A DNA stretch of 34,716 bases from JAZSQT01 sp045538075 (GTDB lineage: Bacteria > Chrysiogenota > Deferribacteres > Deferribacterales > Mucispirillaceae): the NCBI GenBank assembly GCA_045538075.1, contig JAZSQT010000187.1:1-34716 (forward strand). Direction: 5' to 3'. Position numbers and translations under genes: made by a program. Shown here piece after piece: positions 8,540-15,713 of the stretch. The notes under the pieces are model-generated. The model did not search any database, was not told where the DNA came from, and was given only the letters and a program-made list of their open reading frames with translations. Position 1 is the first letter of the stretch. Every line of letters begins with the position of its first letter.

Positions 8540-9325
8540 ATGGCTACTTTTACAGATACTCACGCTCATATACATTTTGATAATTTTAGCCAAGATATAG
8601 ATAATATCATTAACCGTAGCTTACAAAATGGTATTAATCGTATAGTAACTATAGGCATAAATGTAGATGATAGTATAAAAGCCGTTGAGTTAGCTAATAA
8701 ACACGACAATATCTATGCTGCTGTTGGAGTTCACCCTCAAGATTGCAAAGATTTTAATGATAAAGATTATAACAAGTTGTTAGAATTATCAAAAAATAAG
8801 AAAGTCATAGCTATTGGCGAAATAGGTTTAGATTATTATAGAGAATACGTTAAAAAACATAAACAAATATCTACTTTTGAAAGTATGTTAGAGTTGTCTA
8901 AAGTTGCAAAAAAGCCAGTTATAATACATAATAGAGAGGCAAATAGCGATTGTATTGCCATAATGGACGATATGTTAGGTGGAGGAAAAGGTAATGGTGG
9001 AATATTTCACTGCTTTTCTGGTGGCTTAGACGTTATAAAATGGGCGTTAGATAATAATTTTTTTATTTCTTTTGCAGGTCAAATTACTTATAAATCGGCT
9101 ACCGATTTAAGGGATAATTTAAAATATGTGCCTTTAGATAGGATTTTTATAGAAACTGATTGTCCTTATTTAGCTCCTGTTCCTAAAAGAGGCAAAAGTA
9201 ATGAACCATCTTATGCAATATATACGGCAGAATTTATTGCTAAAGAGTTTAATATATCTATAGAAGAATTTTCTTCTTATACAGAAAACAATTTTAATTC
9301 TCTTTTTGGTAGGCAAATATTATGA
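8540..9325 (+). CDS. tatD: TatD-family metal-dependent DNase
   Basis: A 261-residue TIM-barrel hydrolase. The metal-binding residues are visible in order: THAHIHFD (H8, H10), GEIGLDYYRE, VIIHNREANSD, HCFSG and ETDCPYLAP. Known family members are Mg-dependent 3'-5' deoxyribonucleases. Placement immediately after metG is the common arrangement of the YabD/TatD paralogue in many bacteria. It starts one base after metG and overlaps the next gene by 4 bp. Confidence 0.95.
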   Translation: MATFTDTHAHIHFDNFSQDIDNIINRSLQNGINRIVTIGINVDDSIKAVELANKHDNIYAAVGVHPQDCKDFNDKDYNKLLELSKNKKVIAIGEIGLDYYREYVKKHKQISTFESMLELSKVAKKPVIIHNREANSDCIAIMDDMLGGGKGNGGIFHCFSGGLDVIKWALDNNFFISFAGQITYKSATDLRDNLKYVPLDRIFIETDCPYLAPVPKRGKSNEPSYAIYTAEFIAKEFNISIEEFSSYTENNFNSLFGRQIL

Positions 9326-9675
9326 AAAATCAAGATATTTTAATACTTTCTAAAAACAATAATATTGAAAAAACTTTATCTAATCATATAGATTTAAAAG
9401 ATTTTATTATAGATAGCACTAACTGTTGTGCTACTGCCGTTGAAATGATAAAAGATAAATGTTATAAATTAGTAATAATAGTTGAAGATATAGATGAAAT
9501 TAAACCTTTTGCATTTATACATAACCTTAATTTAATGCAAATAGATGTCCCTTGTGTTATAATAAGTGAAAATATTAATGCAGATAACGTATCTCTTGCA
9601 TACGATTTAGGAGCTTACGATATATTAAGCGATAATATTGATGATAATTTAATTAATATTATTAAAAATATATAA
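9322..9675 (+). CDS. Degenerate receiver-like protein at the end of the holB-tatD cluster
   Basis: A 117-residue stand-alone protein with the length and alpha/beta pattern of a CheY receiver (ILILSKNNNIEKTL; YKLVIIVEDIDEI; VPCVIISENINADNVSLAYDLGAYDILSDNID). The acidic pair at the end of beta1 is replaced by Ser/Asn. The phospho-acceptor position holds Val, with Glu-Asp just after, and the beta5 Lys-Pro is Ser-Asp. It therefore looks like a pseudoreceiver that signals, if at all, without phosphorylation. The 4-bp overlap with tatD implies coupled translation. The partner is unknown. Confidence 0.72.
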   Translation: MKNQDILILSKNNNIEKTLSNHIDLKDFIIDSTNCCATAVEMIKDKCYKLVIIVEDIDEIKPFAFIHNLNLMQIDVPCVIISENINADNVSLAYDLGAYDILSDNIDDNLINIIKNI

Positions 9676-9707
9676 CTTAGTAGATTTTTTAATAAAAGGA
9701 GCTAATT

Positions 9708-10175
9708 ATGGACGAAGTAAAAAAAATATTATTCCCAACAGATTTTTCAGAAGCATCTTGTTACGCCTTAAGTTATGCTGTTAAAATGAAAAAATTGTTA
9801 AATGCAGAACTTGAAATTGCTCACGTATTATTTGATGAAGCAAATATAGTATCCTTTTATCTTCCTCAGATGACTATGCAAAATATTTCTCACGAATTTG
9901 AAGATGGAGCAATGAAACAGTTTGAAGAGTTTACATCAAATGCTCCAGAACTTGAGGGCATAGAATTTAGTAAAAAACTCCTTAAAGGCACTCCTTATAA
10001 CGAAATTGTAAAAGAAGCAGAAAATGGTAATTTTGATTTAATAATCATCGGCACCCATGGTAGAACTGGTTTAGAGCATGTTCTTTTTGGTTCAACGGCA
10101 GAAAAAGTTGTTAGAAAAGCACCTTGCCCTGTTTTAACAGTTCGTCCAAAAGGCAAAGTTAACTCAATGGCTTAA
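9708..10175 (+). CDS. Universal stress protein, UspA family
   Basis: A 155-residue single Usp domain. The ATP-binding pattern GxxG-9x-GS is intact (GTHGRTGLEHVLFGS, residues 115-129), so this is an ATP-binding type rather than the UspA type that lacks nucleotide. The N-terminus KKILFPTDFSEASCYAL is typical. An AAAAGGAG Shine-Dalgarno ends 6 nt before the ATG. It lies 32 bp after the pseudoreceiver gene and may share its transcript. It ends at a hairpin-rich region convergent with dnaA. Confidence 0.95.
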   Translation: MDEVKKILFPTDFSEASCYALSYAVKMKKLLNAELEIAHVLFDEANIVSFYLPQMTMQNISHEFEDGAMKQFEEFTSNAPELEGIEFSKKLLKGTPYNEIVKEAENGNFDLIIIGTHGRTGLEHVLFGSTAEKVVRKAPCPVLTVRPKGKVNSMA

Positions 10176-10212
10176 TATATTTTATAGTTTACTATTAAAC
10201 TACTTATTATTT

Positions 10213-10243
10213 GTTTTTCGTTGCTTTTCTCTTCTAAAAGCTA
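10213..10243. repeat. Hairpin-forming repeat, copy A (uspA-dnaA gap)
   Basis: The stretch TTTTTCGTTGCTTTTC and on to AAAAGCTAA closely matches 34581-34613. It contains the stem GCTTTT (10223-10228) / AAAAGC (10236-10241). It sits just after the uspA stop and may also help termination. Confidence 0.5.
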
Positions 10244-10299
10244 ACACTTTTACAGAGGCGTTACTTTACATATATTTAAATTGAAGTTGAAAAGCAACG
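10219..10299. terminator. Long inverted repeat between convergent uspA and dnaA
   Basis: CGTTGCTTTTC (10219-10229) and GAAAAGCAACG (10289-10299) are perfect 11-bp complementary arms 59 bp apart. A second small hairpin, TTTTAAG/CTTAAAA, lies at 10319-10338. Between two convergent genes, a bidirectional terminator is the simplest reading, but a clean T-tract directly after the stem is lacking. Confidence 0.4.
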
Positions 10300-10355
10300 T
10301 TTTACAAGTATTACTCGTTTTTAAGCATCTTCTTAAAACTTTTATATTTATATTA

Positions 10356-11711
10356 TTACGTTGTTTCAAGTTTCAGTTTATTTAATATTAATTCAATAGT
10401 GCCTTTTAATTCTTCATCGTATTTAATATTTTCAGAAGTTTTTTTCAATGATGAAACTACTGTTGAGTGGTTTCTATTAAAATAAGCTCCAATTTCTGTT
10501 AAAGATAAGTTGCTTTTTTCTCTTAAAATATACATTGCTATACTACGAGGATAAGCTATGCTAGTTGACCTTGTATTTGCTTTAAAATCTACTGGTTTTA
10601 ATGTAAAAAAATTTGCCACTACTTCTAAAATTTCTTCTGGAGATAAAACTTTGTCTCTATTTGTTAAGAATTTTTTTATTGTTTTATTAATATAATCTAT
10701 AGTTATTTCAGTTTTTTCGTATTCGCTTTTTATGTGTAAAGTCGTGATTACGCCTATTATTTCACGAGTGCTATTAGTTTTAATATTTTCTGCTAAATAT
10801 TTAGCAATATTACTTGATACTCTATTTCCTAACATTTCAAAGCGTTTTAATATTATGGCAACTCTTTCTTCTACTGTTGGAGGTTGGATATCAACCATAG
10901 CAGCCGATGAGAAACGGCTCGTTAGCCTCTTATCCATAGTGGGAAGTTCATTGGGAGGCACATTAGATGTAATAATAATTCGTTTCTGTTTTGCTTGAAG
11001 AAAATTAAAATTTGTGAAGAATGTTTCTATCGTTCTTTGCTTTCCAGCAAGCATTTGGACATCGTCAAATAGTAATATATCGGCACTATTACAAAACATT
11101 TCAAATTCTTTTTGTTTGTTTTTTTGCAAAGATGTAATGTAATCATTAGTAAAAGTTTCTGCCGTTGTATATAATATATTCAATTTAGGGTAACGTTCTT
11201 TTAATTCATTACCTACAGCTTGCATAAGATGAGTTTTACCTAACCCAACATCGCCATAAATATACAACGGATTATGAAGAGGGTTACTAATATTGTTAGA
11301 TATAGACTTGCAAGTAGAATAAGCAAAATTGTTTGATGAACCAGCAACAAAGGTATCAAAAGTCATTAATTTATCTAAAGGCATTCCAAAATTGATTTTA
11401 TCTTGCTCTTCTTTTTGAATTTCTATAACTTGTGGCAAAGGTGGTAACGGTTGTTTTTGTTGAATTTGTAAGTTTTTTACTACTAAAGAAACGTTTCCAT
11501 TAATATAATTTTCTTTTAAAGCATCTTCAATATAAGTAACATACTTATCTTCTACCCAATCTTTATAAAATTTATTTGGAGCAGATATTGTAACAATATT
11601 TTTATCAATACTAACAATTTCTAAGGGACGTAGCCATTTTTTTATATCATCACTATCAACAAATTGTTCAATATGTGATAATATATCATTCCATAAAGAA
11701 GCGTATTTCAT
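10356..11711 (-). CDS. dnaA: Chromosomal replication initiator DnaA
   Basis: A 451-residue initiator. Domain I covers about residues 1-80, a short linker follows, then the AAA+ domain with Walker A GDVGLGKT (153-160) and Walker B LLFDD (213-217) with FDDVQMLAGKQ. The C-terminal domain IV helix-turn-helix is YPRSIAMYILREKSNLSLTEIGAYF, followed by NRNHSTVVSSLKK. The DNA-binding signature usually reads GRDHTTV; here it is NRNHSTV, with the His kept. It is the last gene of a minus-strand run purC, PEP-synthase-like, outer-membrane protein, dnaA (18 bp after the previous stop). No dnaN is adjacent and no cluster of DnaA boxes is visible, so this is not obviously the origin. Confidence 0.97.
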   Translation of the reverse strand: MKYASLWNDILSHIEQFVDSDDIKKWLRPLEIVSIDKNIVTISAPNKFYKDWVEDKYVTYIEDALKENYINGNVSLVVKNLQIQQKQPLPPLPQVIEIQKEEQDKINFGMPLDKLMTFDTFVAGSSNNFAYSTCKSISNNISNPLHNPLYIYGDVGLGKTHLMQAVGNELKERYPKLNILYTTAETFTNDYITSLQKNKQKEFEMFCNSADILLFDDVQMLAGKQRTIETFFTNFNFLQAKQKRIIITSNVPPNELPTMDKRLTSRFSSAAMVDIQPPTVEERVAIILKRFEMLGNRVSSNIAKYLAENIKTNSTREIIGVITTLHIKSEYEKTEITIDYINKTIKKFLTNRDKVLSPEEILEVVANFFTLKPVDFKANTRSTSIAYPRSIAMYILREKSNLSLTEIGAYFNRNHSTVVSSLKKTSENIKYDEELKGTIELILNKLKLETT

Positions 11712-11729
11712 TAATATAAAATTCCTTTT

Positions 11730-12659
11730 TTAAAATTTTAAAGAAAGATTTATACCTGCAGCAAATCCAATGCCTGTAGATACTTTATTTTTATCATCAA
11801 AAAAGTTTTTTCCGTAATATCTTTTGCCATCAATAAGAAATGCAGCATAAGGAGAAATTTTAACAAAATTATTAGCTACAGATAACGTATATTTCAACCT
11901 TAGCCAATAATATTCTGTATAATATTTTTGTTGAGCAAAAAAGAATACCCATTTATCGCCACCAGATTTTCTATACATTTTATTTTCTACTTCAAACTGG
12001 AAAGAAAGAGTATTAATATCAAGAAATTCTACATTATAAGATAGTAATATATTAGTAACTGGTATATATTTTAGCTCTATAGAATGGTTTGGTGCAGCAT
12101 AAATATTGATATAAGTCATAGGAAAACCAAGAATTAAATAAAAATGAGGCCCATCGTATTCGTATCTGATAACTGGCAACGGATAACCGTCAAGTAGTAT
12201 CCTATCTGTTGACCAATCAATACCAAGATATAGCCTACTATAATGAGGAATCCTATCACCATTTTCTCTATCTGTATATCTAATAGTTGTTTGAAAAAGT
12301 CTATAAGCATAAAAAACATTAAAATCAATTAAATTAAACTGGGTAAAAGGTTTATCGCTAGCAGAAGAAACACCTAAGCCAAACCAATGTCCATTATTTT
12401 TATAAGAATAAGATGCACCAATTTTTGTAAGGCTTTCTGTTCCCCATATTTGAGCAAAATCATAAGAAAAACCGTGTGCCCCTAACCTATGACTACCATT
12501 TAATGTAATATTATGAGAATTATAACGTCGTGCGTCCATATACCTGTAACCAAAATCAACGCCGTGTCTTATAGTATATAAATTTTCTGCAAGGCTATAG
12601 CTTGCAAAAGATACTAAAAAAATTACTACTAAAAGTAAGTTGTTAAATATCTTTTTCAT
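11730..12659 (-). CDS. Predicted outer-membrane beta-barrel protein, function unknown
   Basis: A 309-residue protein with a Sec signal peptide (MKKIFNNLLLVVIFLVSFASYSLA, probable cut before ENLYT). The mature part is rich in Tyr, Phe and Asn, with alternating hydrophobic/polar strands (for example YYTEYYWLRLKYTLSVA) and a C-terminal strand ending in Phe (GINLSLKF), all typical of an outer-membrane barrel. I do not recognise the family. It lies 7 bp after the PEP-synthase-like gene and 18 bp before dnaA, so it is probably co-transcribed with both, although no functional link is apparent. Confidence 0.75.
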   Translation of the reverse strand: MKKIFNNLLLVVIFLVSFASYSLAENLYTIRHGVDFGYRYMDARRYNSHNITLNGSHRLGAHGFSYDFAQIWGTESLTKIGASYSYKNNGHWFGLGVSSASDKPFTQFNLIDFNVFYAYRLFQTTIRYTDRENGDRIPHYSRLYLGIDWSTDRILLDGYPLPVIRYEYDGPHFYLILGFPMTYINIYAAPNHSIELKYIPVTNILLSYNVEFLDINTLSFQFEVENKMYRKSGGDKWVFFFAQQKYYTEYYWLRLKYTLSVANNFVKISPYAAFLIDGKRYYGKNFFDDKNKVSTGIGFAAGINLSLKF

Positions 12660-12666
12660 CTTTTAC

Positions 12667-14439
12667 CTATAATTTGATTAATTCATATTGTGATACATTA
12701 ACTTTTACATTGTCTAAAACTAATGGAGCAAATCTTACTCCATAAAATATTGGTATTTCTTTAATTGCTGCGTATTCAGAAAGAAAGCTAAATAACGAAT
12801 TGCTTTCTAATATAAATCCTGCAATATTTTTGTATTTTTCAATATCACAAATTGATATACTACTTGAAACAACAAAATCATCATTAGAAAAATTATCGTT
12901 ATTATTGCTTTTACAAATTGCCTCTATATTTTCCTTAAAATATAAAGACAATACTTTATATTCATTTTGAGACAAAGATTTAGTAACCATACTTTCAGAT
13001 ATTTTAGCACATTCCATTAAATCAGAACCGTAAATTTCTGTAGGTATAATCTGTGCTGCATAACGGTAATATAAACGCTTTCTAAATGTAATAGTTTGGT
13101 TAATATCTCCAAAAAAAGAGTTGTCTAACAACTTCTTTAATTCAGAGTGTTCAAGGTAGTATATATCGTCTTTATCTTGAATAAGCTCTTTTTTTATAGC
13201 AAAATCGCTAATATTATCAAGAGCCGATTTGCTTTTTTCTAAAAATTTCGTTGCAGTAAGATATACGTCATCTCTTAAATTAAGATACTTATGAAACTCT
13301 TTAATTAATTTCTTTATTTTACCTTTAGCCATAAATTTTTTAGAAAATGGTAACTTTTTAATATGATTTTCTATAGTTTCATTACTTTTTTCGCAAAATA
13401 GTGCAACTTCTTTAAAAGTAGTGTTATAGTCAAAATGGATAGGTAAATTTAGTGGATTTTCTGTATAAAAGATAGATGTTTCACGAGTTCTATAAACTGC
13501 TTTTAATAATGAAGAATAATCTGTAAAATATTTTAATAATAATGAAGTTAAATCGGCAAATTTTATAAACAAAAATTCTGCTAAAATAGCAAAATTTACG
13601 TGAAATTCAACGTATTTATCTTCAACTAATACTTCTGTATTAATATTTTCTATATTATTTTTTAATTCTTCTAAAATTTCAGTAATTTCATCATCTTCTA
13701 CTGGAAAATACTTTTTTATAATATTATTCGGTGTAGTAGCTTTAGCAATATATAAATTTGGAGCAAATGATTGCCTAAAAATACTGCTACCTATTCCTAT
13801 TGTTTTAAGCAATTTTTCTAACGCCGTTAAATTTGTATAAGGCCTTGCGTATAAATTAACTACTGATGGTGTATCAGTTTTTAAATTACACGACATAAAT
13901 ATCGGGTTTAAAACATTCTGTATTTTTTCAAGAATAGATACACTTAAAGGAGTTAAAGTATCACTAAATATAGAGTTTAAAAATTTTTGAGATAGTATAA
14001 CATTTTCATCGTATAAAGAAGATGTTGCTGCAATATATTCTGTAGATGTAAGAGGACGAGGAATTTTATAGTCTCTAAAATCTCTTTTATATTTAGGGCT
14101 ACTACCAAATTTTTCGCAGTAAAAAACCCTTGCTTCTTCTGCCGATAAAGCAATTTTATATTTACAGTATCCAACAGCACTTTCACTATCATTTAAAGTT
14201 TTAGCAATACTATCCCAATAACCCATACTTATATCTGGGTTGCCTTTTAATATTCTTAAAAAATCTTTATAAACGCCTTTTAATATAATAGCTTCAAAAT
14301 TTGAACCAGTTATATGAAAAAAACCAAAATTTTCTCTATAACTTGGAACACATTCAATAATAATACCACTTGGATTATCTTCAGATATAACTGTAATTCC
14401 AGAAAGTTTTAATTTTTCAAGTAGATTAACGGCAGTCAT
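12667..14439 (-). CDS. Degenerate PEP-synthase-like (pyruvate phosphate dikinase family) pseudoenzyme
   Basis: A 590-residue protein without an ATP-grasp domain that can be recognised. Its middle and end match the pattern of PEP synthase and rifampin phosphotransferase. FSDTLTPLSVSIL (158-170) resembles the family's PLTPLSWSLL segment, and LIQDKDDIYYLEHSELKKLL (419-438) resembles the DIFYLTLDEL linker. Residues 540-563 align without gaps to the swivelling phosphohistidine domain, including AAI and IP. In that alignment the catalytic His falls on Phe552 and the TERGG loop is lost, so phosphoryl transfer should be impossible. It lies 12 bp after purC. The role is unknown; a regulatory or structural relic is possible. 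The family link is my reading of motifs and needs a profile search. Confidence 0.6.
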   Translation of the reverse strand: MTAVNLLEKLKLSGITVISEDNPSGIIIECVPSYRENFGFFHITGSNFEAIILKGVYKDFLRILKGNPDISMGYWDSIAKTLNDSESAVGYCKYKIALSAEEARVFYCEKFGSSPKYKRDFRDYKIPRPLTSTEYIAATSSLYDENVILSQKFLNSIFSDTLTPLSVSILEKIQNVLNPIFMSCNLKTDTPSVVNLYARPYTNLTALEKLLKTIGIGSSIFRQSFAPNLYIAKATTPNNIIKKYFPVEDDEITEILEELKNNIENINTEVLVEDKYVEFHVNFAILAEFLFIKFADLTSLLLKYFTDYSSLLKAVYRTRETSIFYTENPLNLPIHFDYNTTFKEVALFCEKSNETIENHIKKLPFSKKFMAKGKIKKLIKEFHKYLNLRDDVYLTATKFLEKSKSALDNISDFAIKKELIQDKDDIYYLEHSELKKLLDNSFFGDINQTITFRKRLYYRYAAQIIPTEIYGSDLMECAKISESMVTKSLSQNEYKVLSLYFKENIEAICKSNNNDNFSNDDFVVSSSISICDIEKYKNIAGFILESNSLFSFLSEYAAIKEIPIFYGVRFAPLVLDNVKVNVSQYELIKL

Positions 14440-14451
14440 AAAATTTTAACC

Positions 14452-15330
14452 TTATTTAATGAGAGCGTCTGCAATCTCTCTATATCTTCTCTTTGCTTCA
14501 TCTACAATATTATCTGGTAATACTGGAGCTGGAGGAGTTTTATCCCAGTCTAAAGTTTCAAGATAGTTTCTCACAATTTGCTTATCCATGCTATCTTGAA
14601 CTTTGCCTGCTTCATACGTTTTTGCATACCAAAAACGAGATGAATCTGGAGTCAACACTTCATCTATTAAAATAATTTCATCGTTATATATACCAAATTC
14701 AAATTTCGTATCTGCTATAATTATTCCACGACTTAATGCGTAATCTGCTGCTTTTTTATATATTTTCAATGTGTAATCTTTTAATTTTTCAGCAGTATCT
14801 TTGCCAACAATTTCAATCATTTTATCAAAAGAAATACTTTCATCATGTAAGCCAATTTCTGCTTTAGTAGATGGTGTAAAAAGTGGCTCTTGAAATTTAT
14901 CAGCCTCTTTTAGCCCTTTTGGTAACTCTATGCCACAAATTTTGCCAGTTTTGTTATAATCTTTTAACCCACTTCCAGTAATGTAACCACGAACTACACA
15001 TTCAACAGGTAAAGGTTTTGCCTTCTTTACAAGCATACTTCTACCTTGTAAAGTGTCTTTATATTTGTGGCAAACTTCTGGCATTTCATCAACATTAGTA
15101 GTTATAAGGTGGTTTGCGACAATATCTTTCGTTAAGTTAAACCAAAATTCAGATAATTCTGTCAAAATTTGTCCCTTAGTATCAACACCATTTGGTAGTA
15201 TTACATCAAAAGCAGAAATTCTATCTGATGAGACAATAAGAAGTTTATCGTCAATATCGTATATATCTCTAACTTTTCCTCTGCCTAATAATTTTAAATC
15301 TTTAAATTCTGTTTGCAAAACAGCACTCAT
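14452..15330 (-). CDS. purC: SAICAR synthetase (phosphoribosylaminoimidazole-succinocarboxamide synthase)
   Basis: A purine-biosynthesis enzyme of 292 residues joining CAIR and aspartate with ATP. Clear motifs: [13 protein letters not shown] at the N-terminus, [36 protein letters not shown] and [25 protein letters not shown]. The length fits the longer class of PurC (about 290-300) rather than the 237-residue E. coli type. AGAGGG precedes the ATG. It is the first gene of the minus-strand operon ending in dnaA. No other pur genes are in the window. Confidence 0.97.
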   Translation of the reverse strand: MSAVLQTEFKDLKLLGRGKVRDIYDIDDKLLIVSSDRISAFDVILPNGVDTKGQILTELSEFWFNLTKDIVANHLITTNVDEMPEVCHKYKDTLQGRSMLVKKAKPLPVECVVRGYITGSGLKDYNKTGKICGIELPKGLKEADKFQEPLFTPSTKAEIGLHDESISFDKMIEIVGKDTAEKLKDYTLKIYKKAADYALSRGIIIADTKFEFGIYNDEIILIDEVLTPDSSRFWYAKTYEAGKVQDSMDKQIVRNYLETLDWDKTPPAPVLPDNIVDEAKRRYREIADALIK

Positions 15331-15636
15331 TGAAATCCCTCTTTATATAAAATTGATTATAATTCCTTGCATATAATAAATAATAAATTTAAAGTCTAAT
15401 TGCAAGTTATATTATAGCCTTAAATTTATTTTATAAATTCAAATGAATATTGCAACAATGAGATATACGTAAATTTCAAAAATTATTGTTTTAAATTATA
15501 AAGAATATTTTTATTTTAATATATAATAAAAATTTGTGTTCTAAAGTTTATTATCAACAGTTTTTACTGGATTACTTCGTCGTTTCACTCCTCGTAATGT
15601 TTGAATTTACAGTATATAAGAATATATAAAAATATA
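15331..15636. other. Intergenic region between divergent purC and the TonB-dependent receptor
   Basis: About 380 bp separate the two start codons (15331-15713). No credible gene is visible. The left half is A+T-rich and must hold the purC promoter. A TTGCAA box on the minus strand near 15410 is present, but no convincing -10 sits at normal spacing. The right half holds a partial copy of the dispersed repeat (15524-15600), followed by the Fur-box promoter described separately. Confidence 0.5.
15524..15600 (+). repeat. Partial copy of the dispersed palindromic repeat
   Basis: 15562-15599 (TTTTTACTGGATTACTTCGTC, then CTCCTCGTAATG) matches the left half of the 103-bp repeats at 34091 and 34237. 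The preceding 35 bp also match the left flank of the 34237 copy. The right half (GTCATTGCGAGACG) is absent here. Confidence 0.65.
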
Positions 15637-15667
15637 TTGACAATGATTATCAATAATAGTAAATAAT
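15637..15667 (+). promoter_or_regulatory. Promoter of the TonB-dependent receptor operon
   Basis: A perfect -35 TTGACA (15637-15642) is followed by AATAAT (15662-15667), one mismatch from TATAAT. The spacing is 19 bp, slightly long. Transcription would begin near 15674, downstream of the ATG at 15666 but upstream of the ATG at 15714, which supports the later start codon. Confidence 0.5.
15638..15652. promoter_or_regulatory. Fur box overlapping the -35 of the TonB-receptor operon
   Basis: TGACAAT-G-ATTATCA matches the 7-1-7 Fur core TGATAAT-N-ATTATCA with a single mismatch (C for T). It lies 62 bp before the receptor start codon and covers most of the -35 element, the classical arrangement for iron-dependent repression. 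The fur gene itself is not in the window. Confidence 0.8.
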
Positions 15668-15713
15668 GATTTATATTATCATTTTATTTTTTTTGTATTG
15701 TTTTGAGGTATTA

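Noticed and set aside
10732..10998. 88-residue plus-strand frame inside dnaA
   Set aside because: It lies wholly antisense to conserved DnaA AAA+ sequence, with no ribosome site or recognisable domain. Other long frames antisense to metG, holB, exbB, yejF and pyk were rejected for the same reason.
15053..15376. 107-residue plus-strand frame opposite purC
   Set aside because: It is antisense to conserved PurC motifs and lacks codon or motif support.
15331..15636. Possible oriC, because dnaA is in the window and a TTATCAACA-like 9-mer occurs near 15550
   Set aside because: It is a single imperfect DnaA box with no cluster, and dnaA itself lies 4 kb away at the end of an operon.
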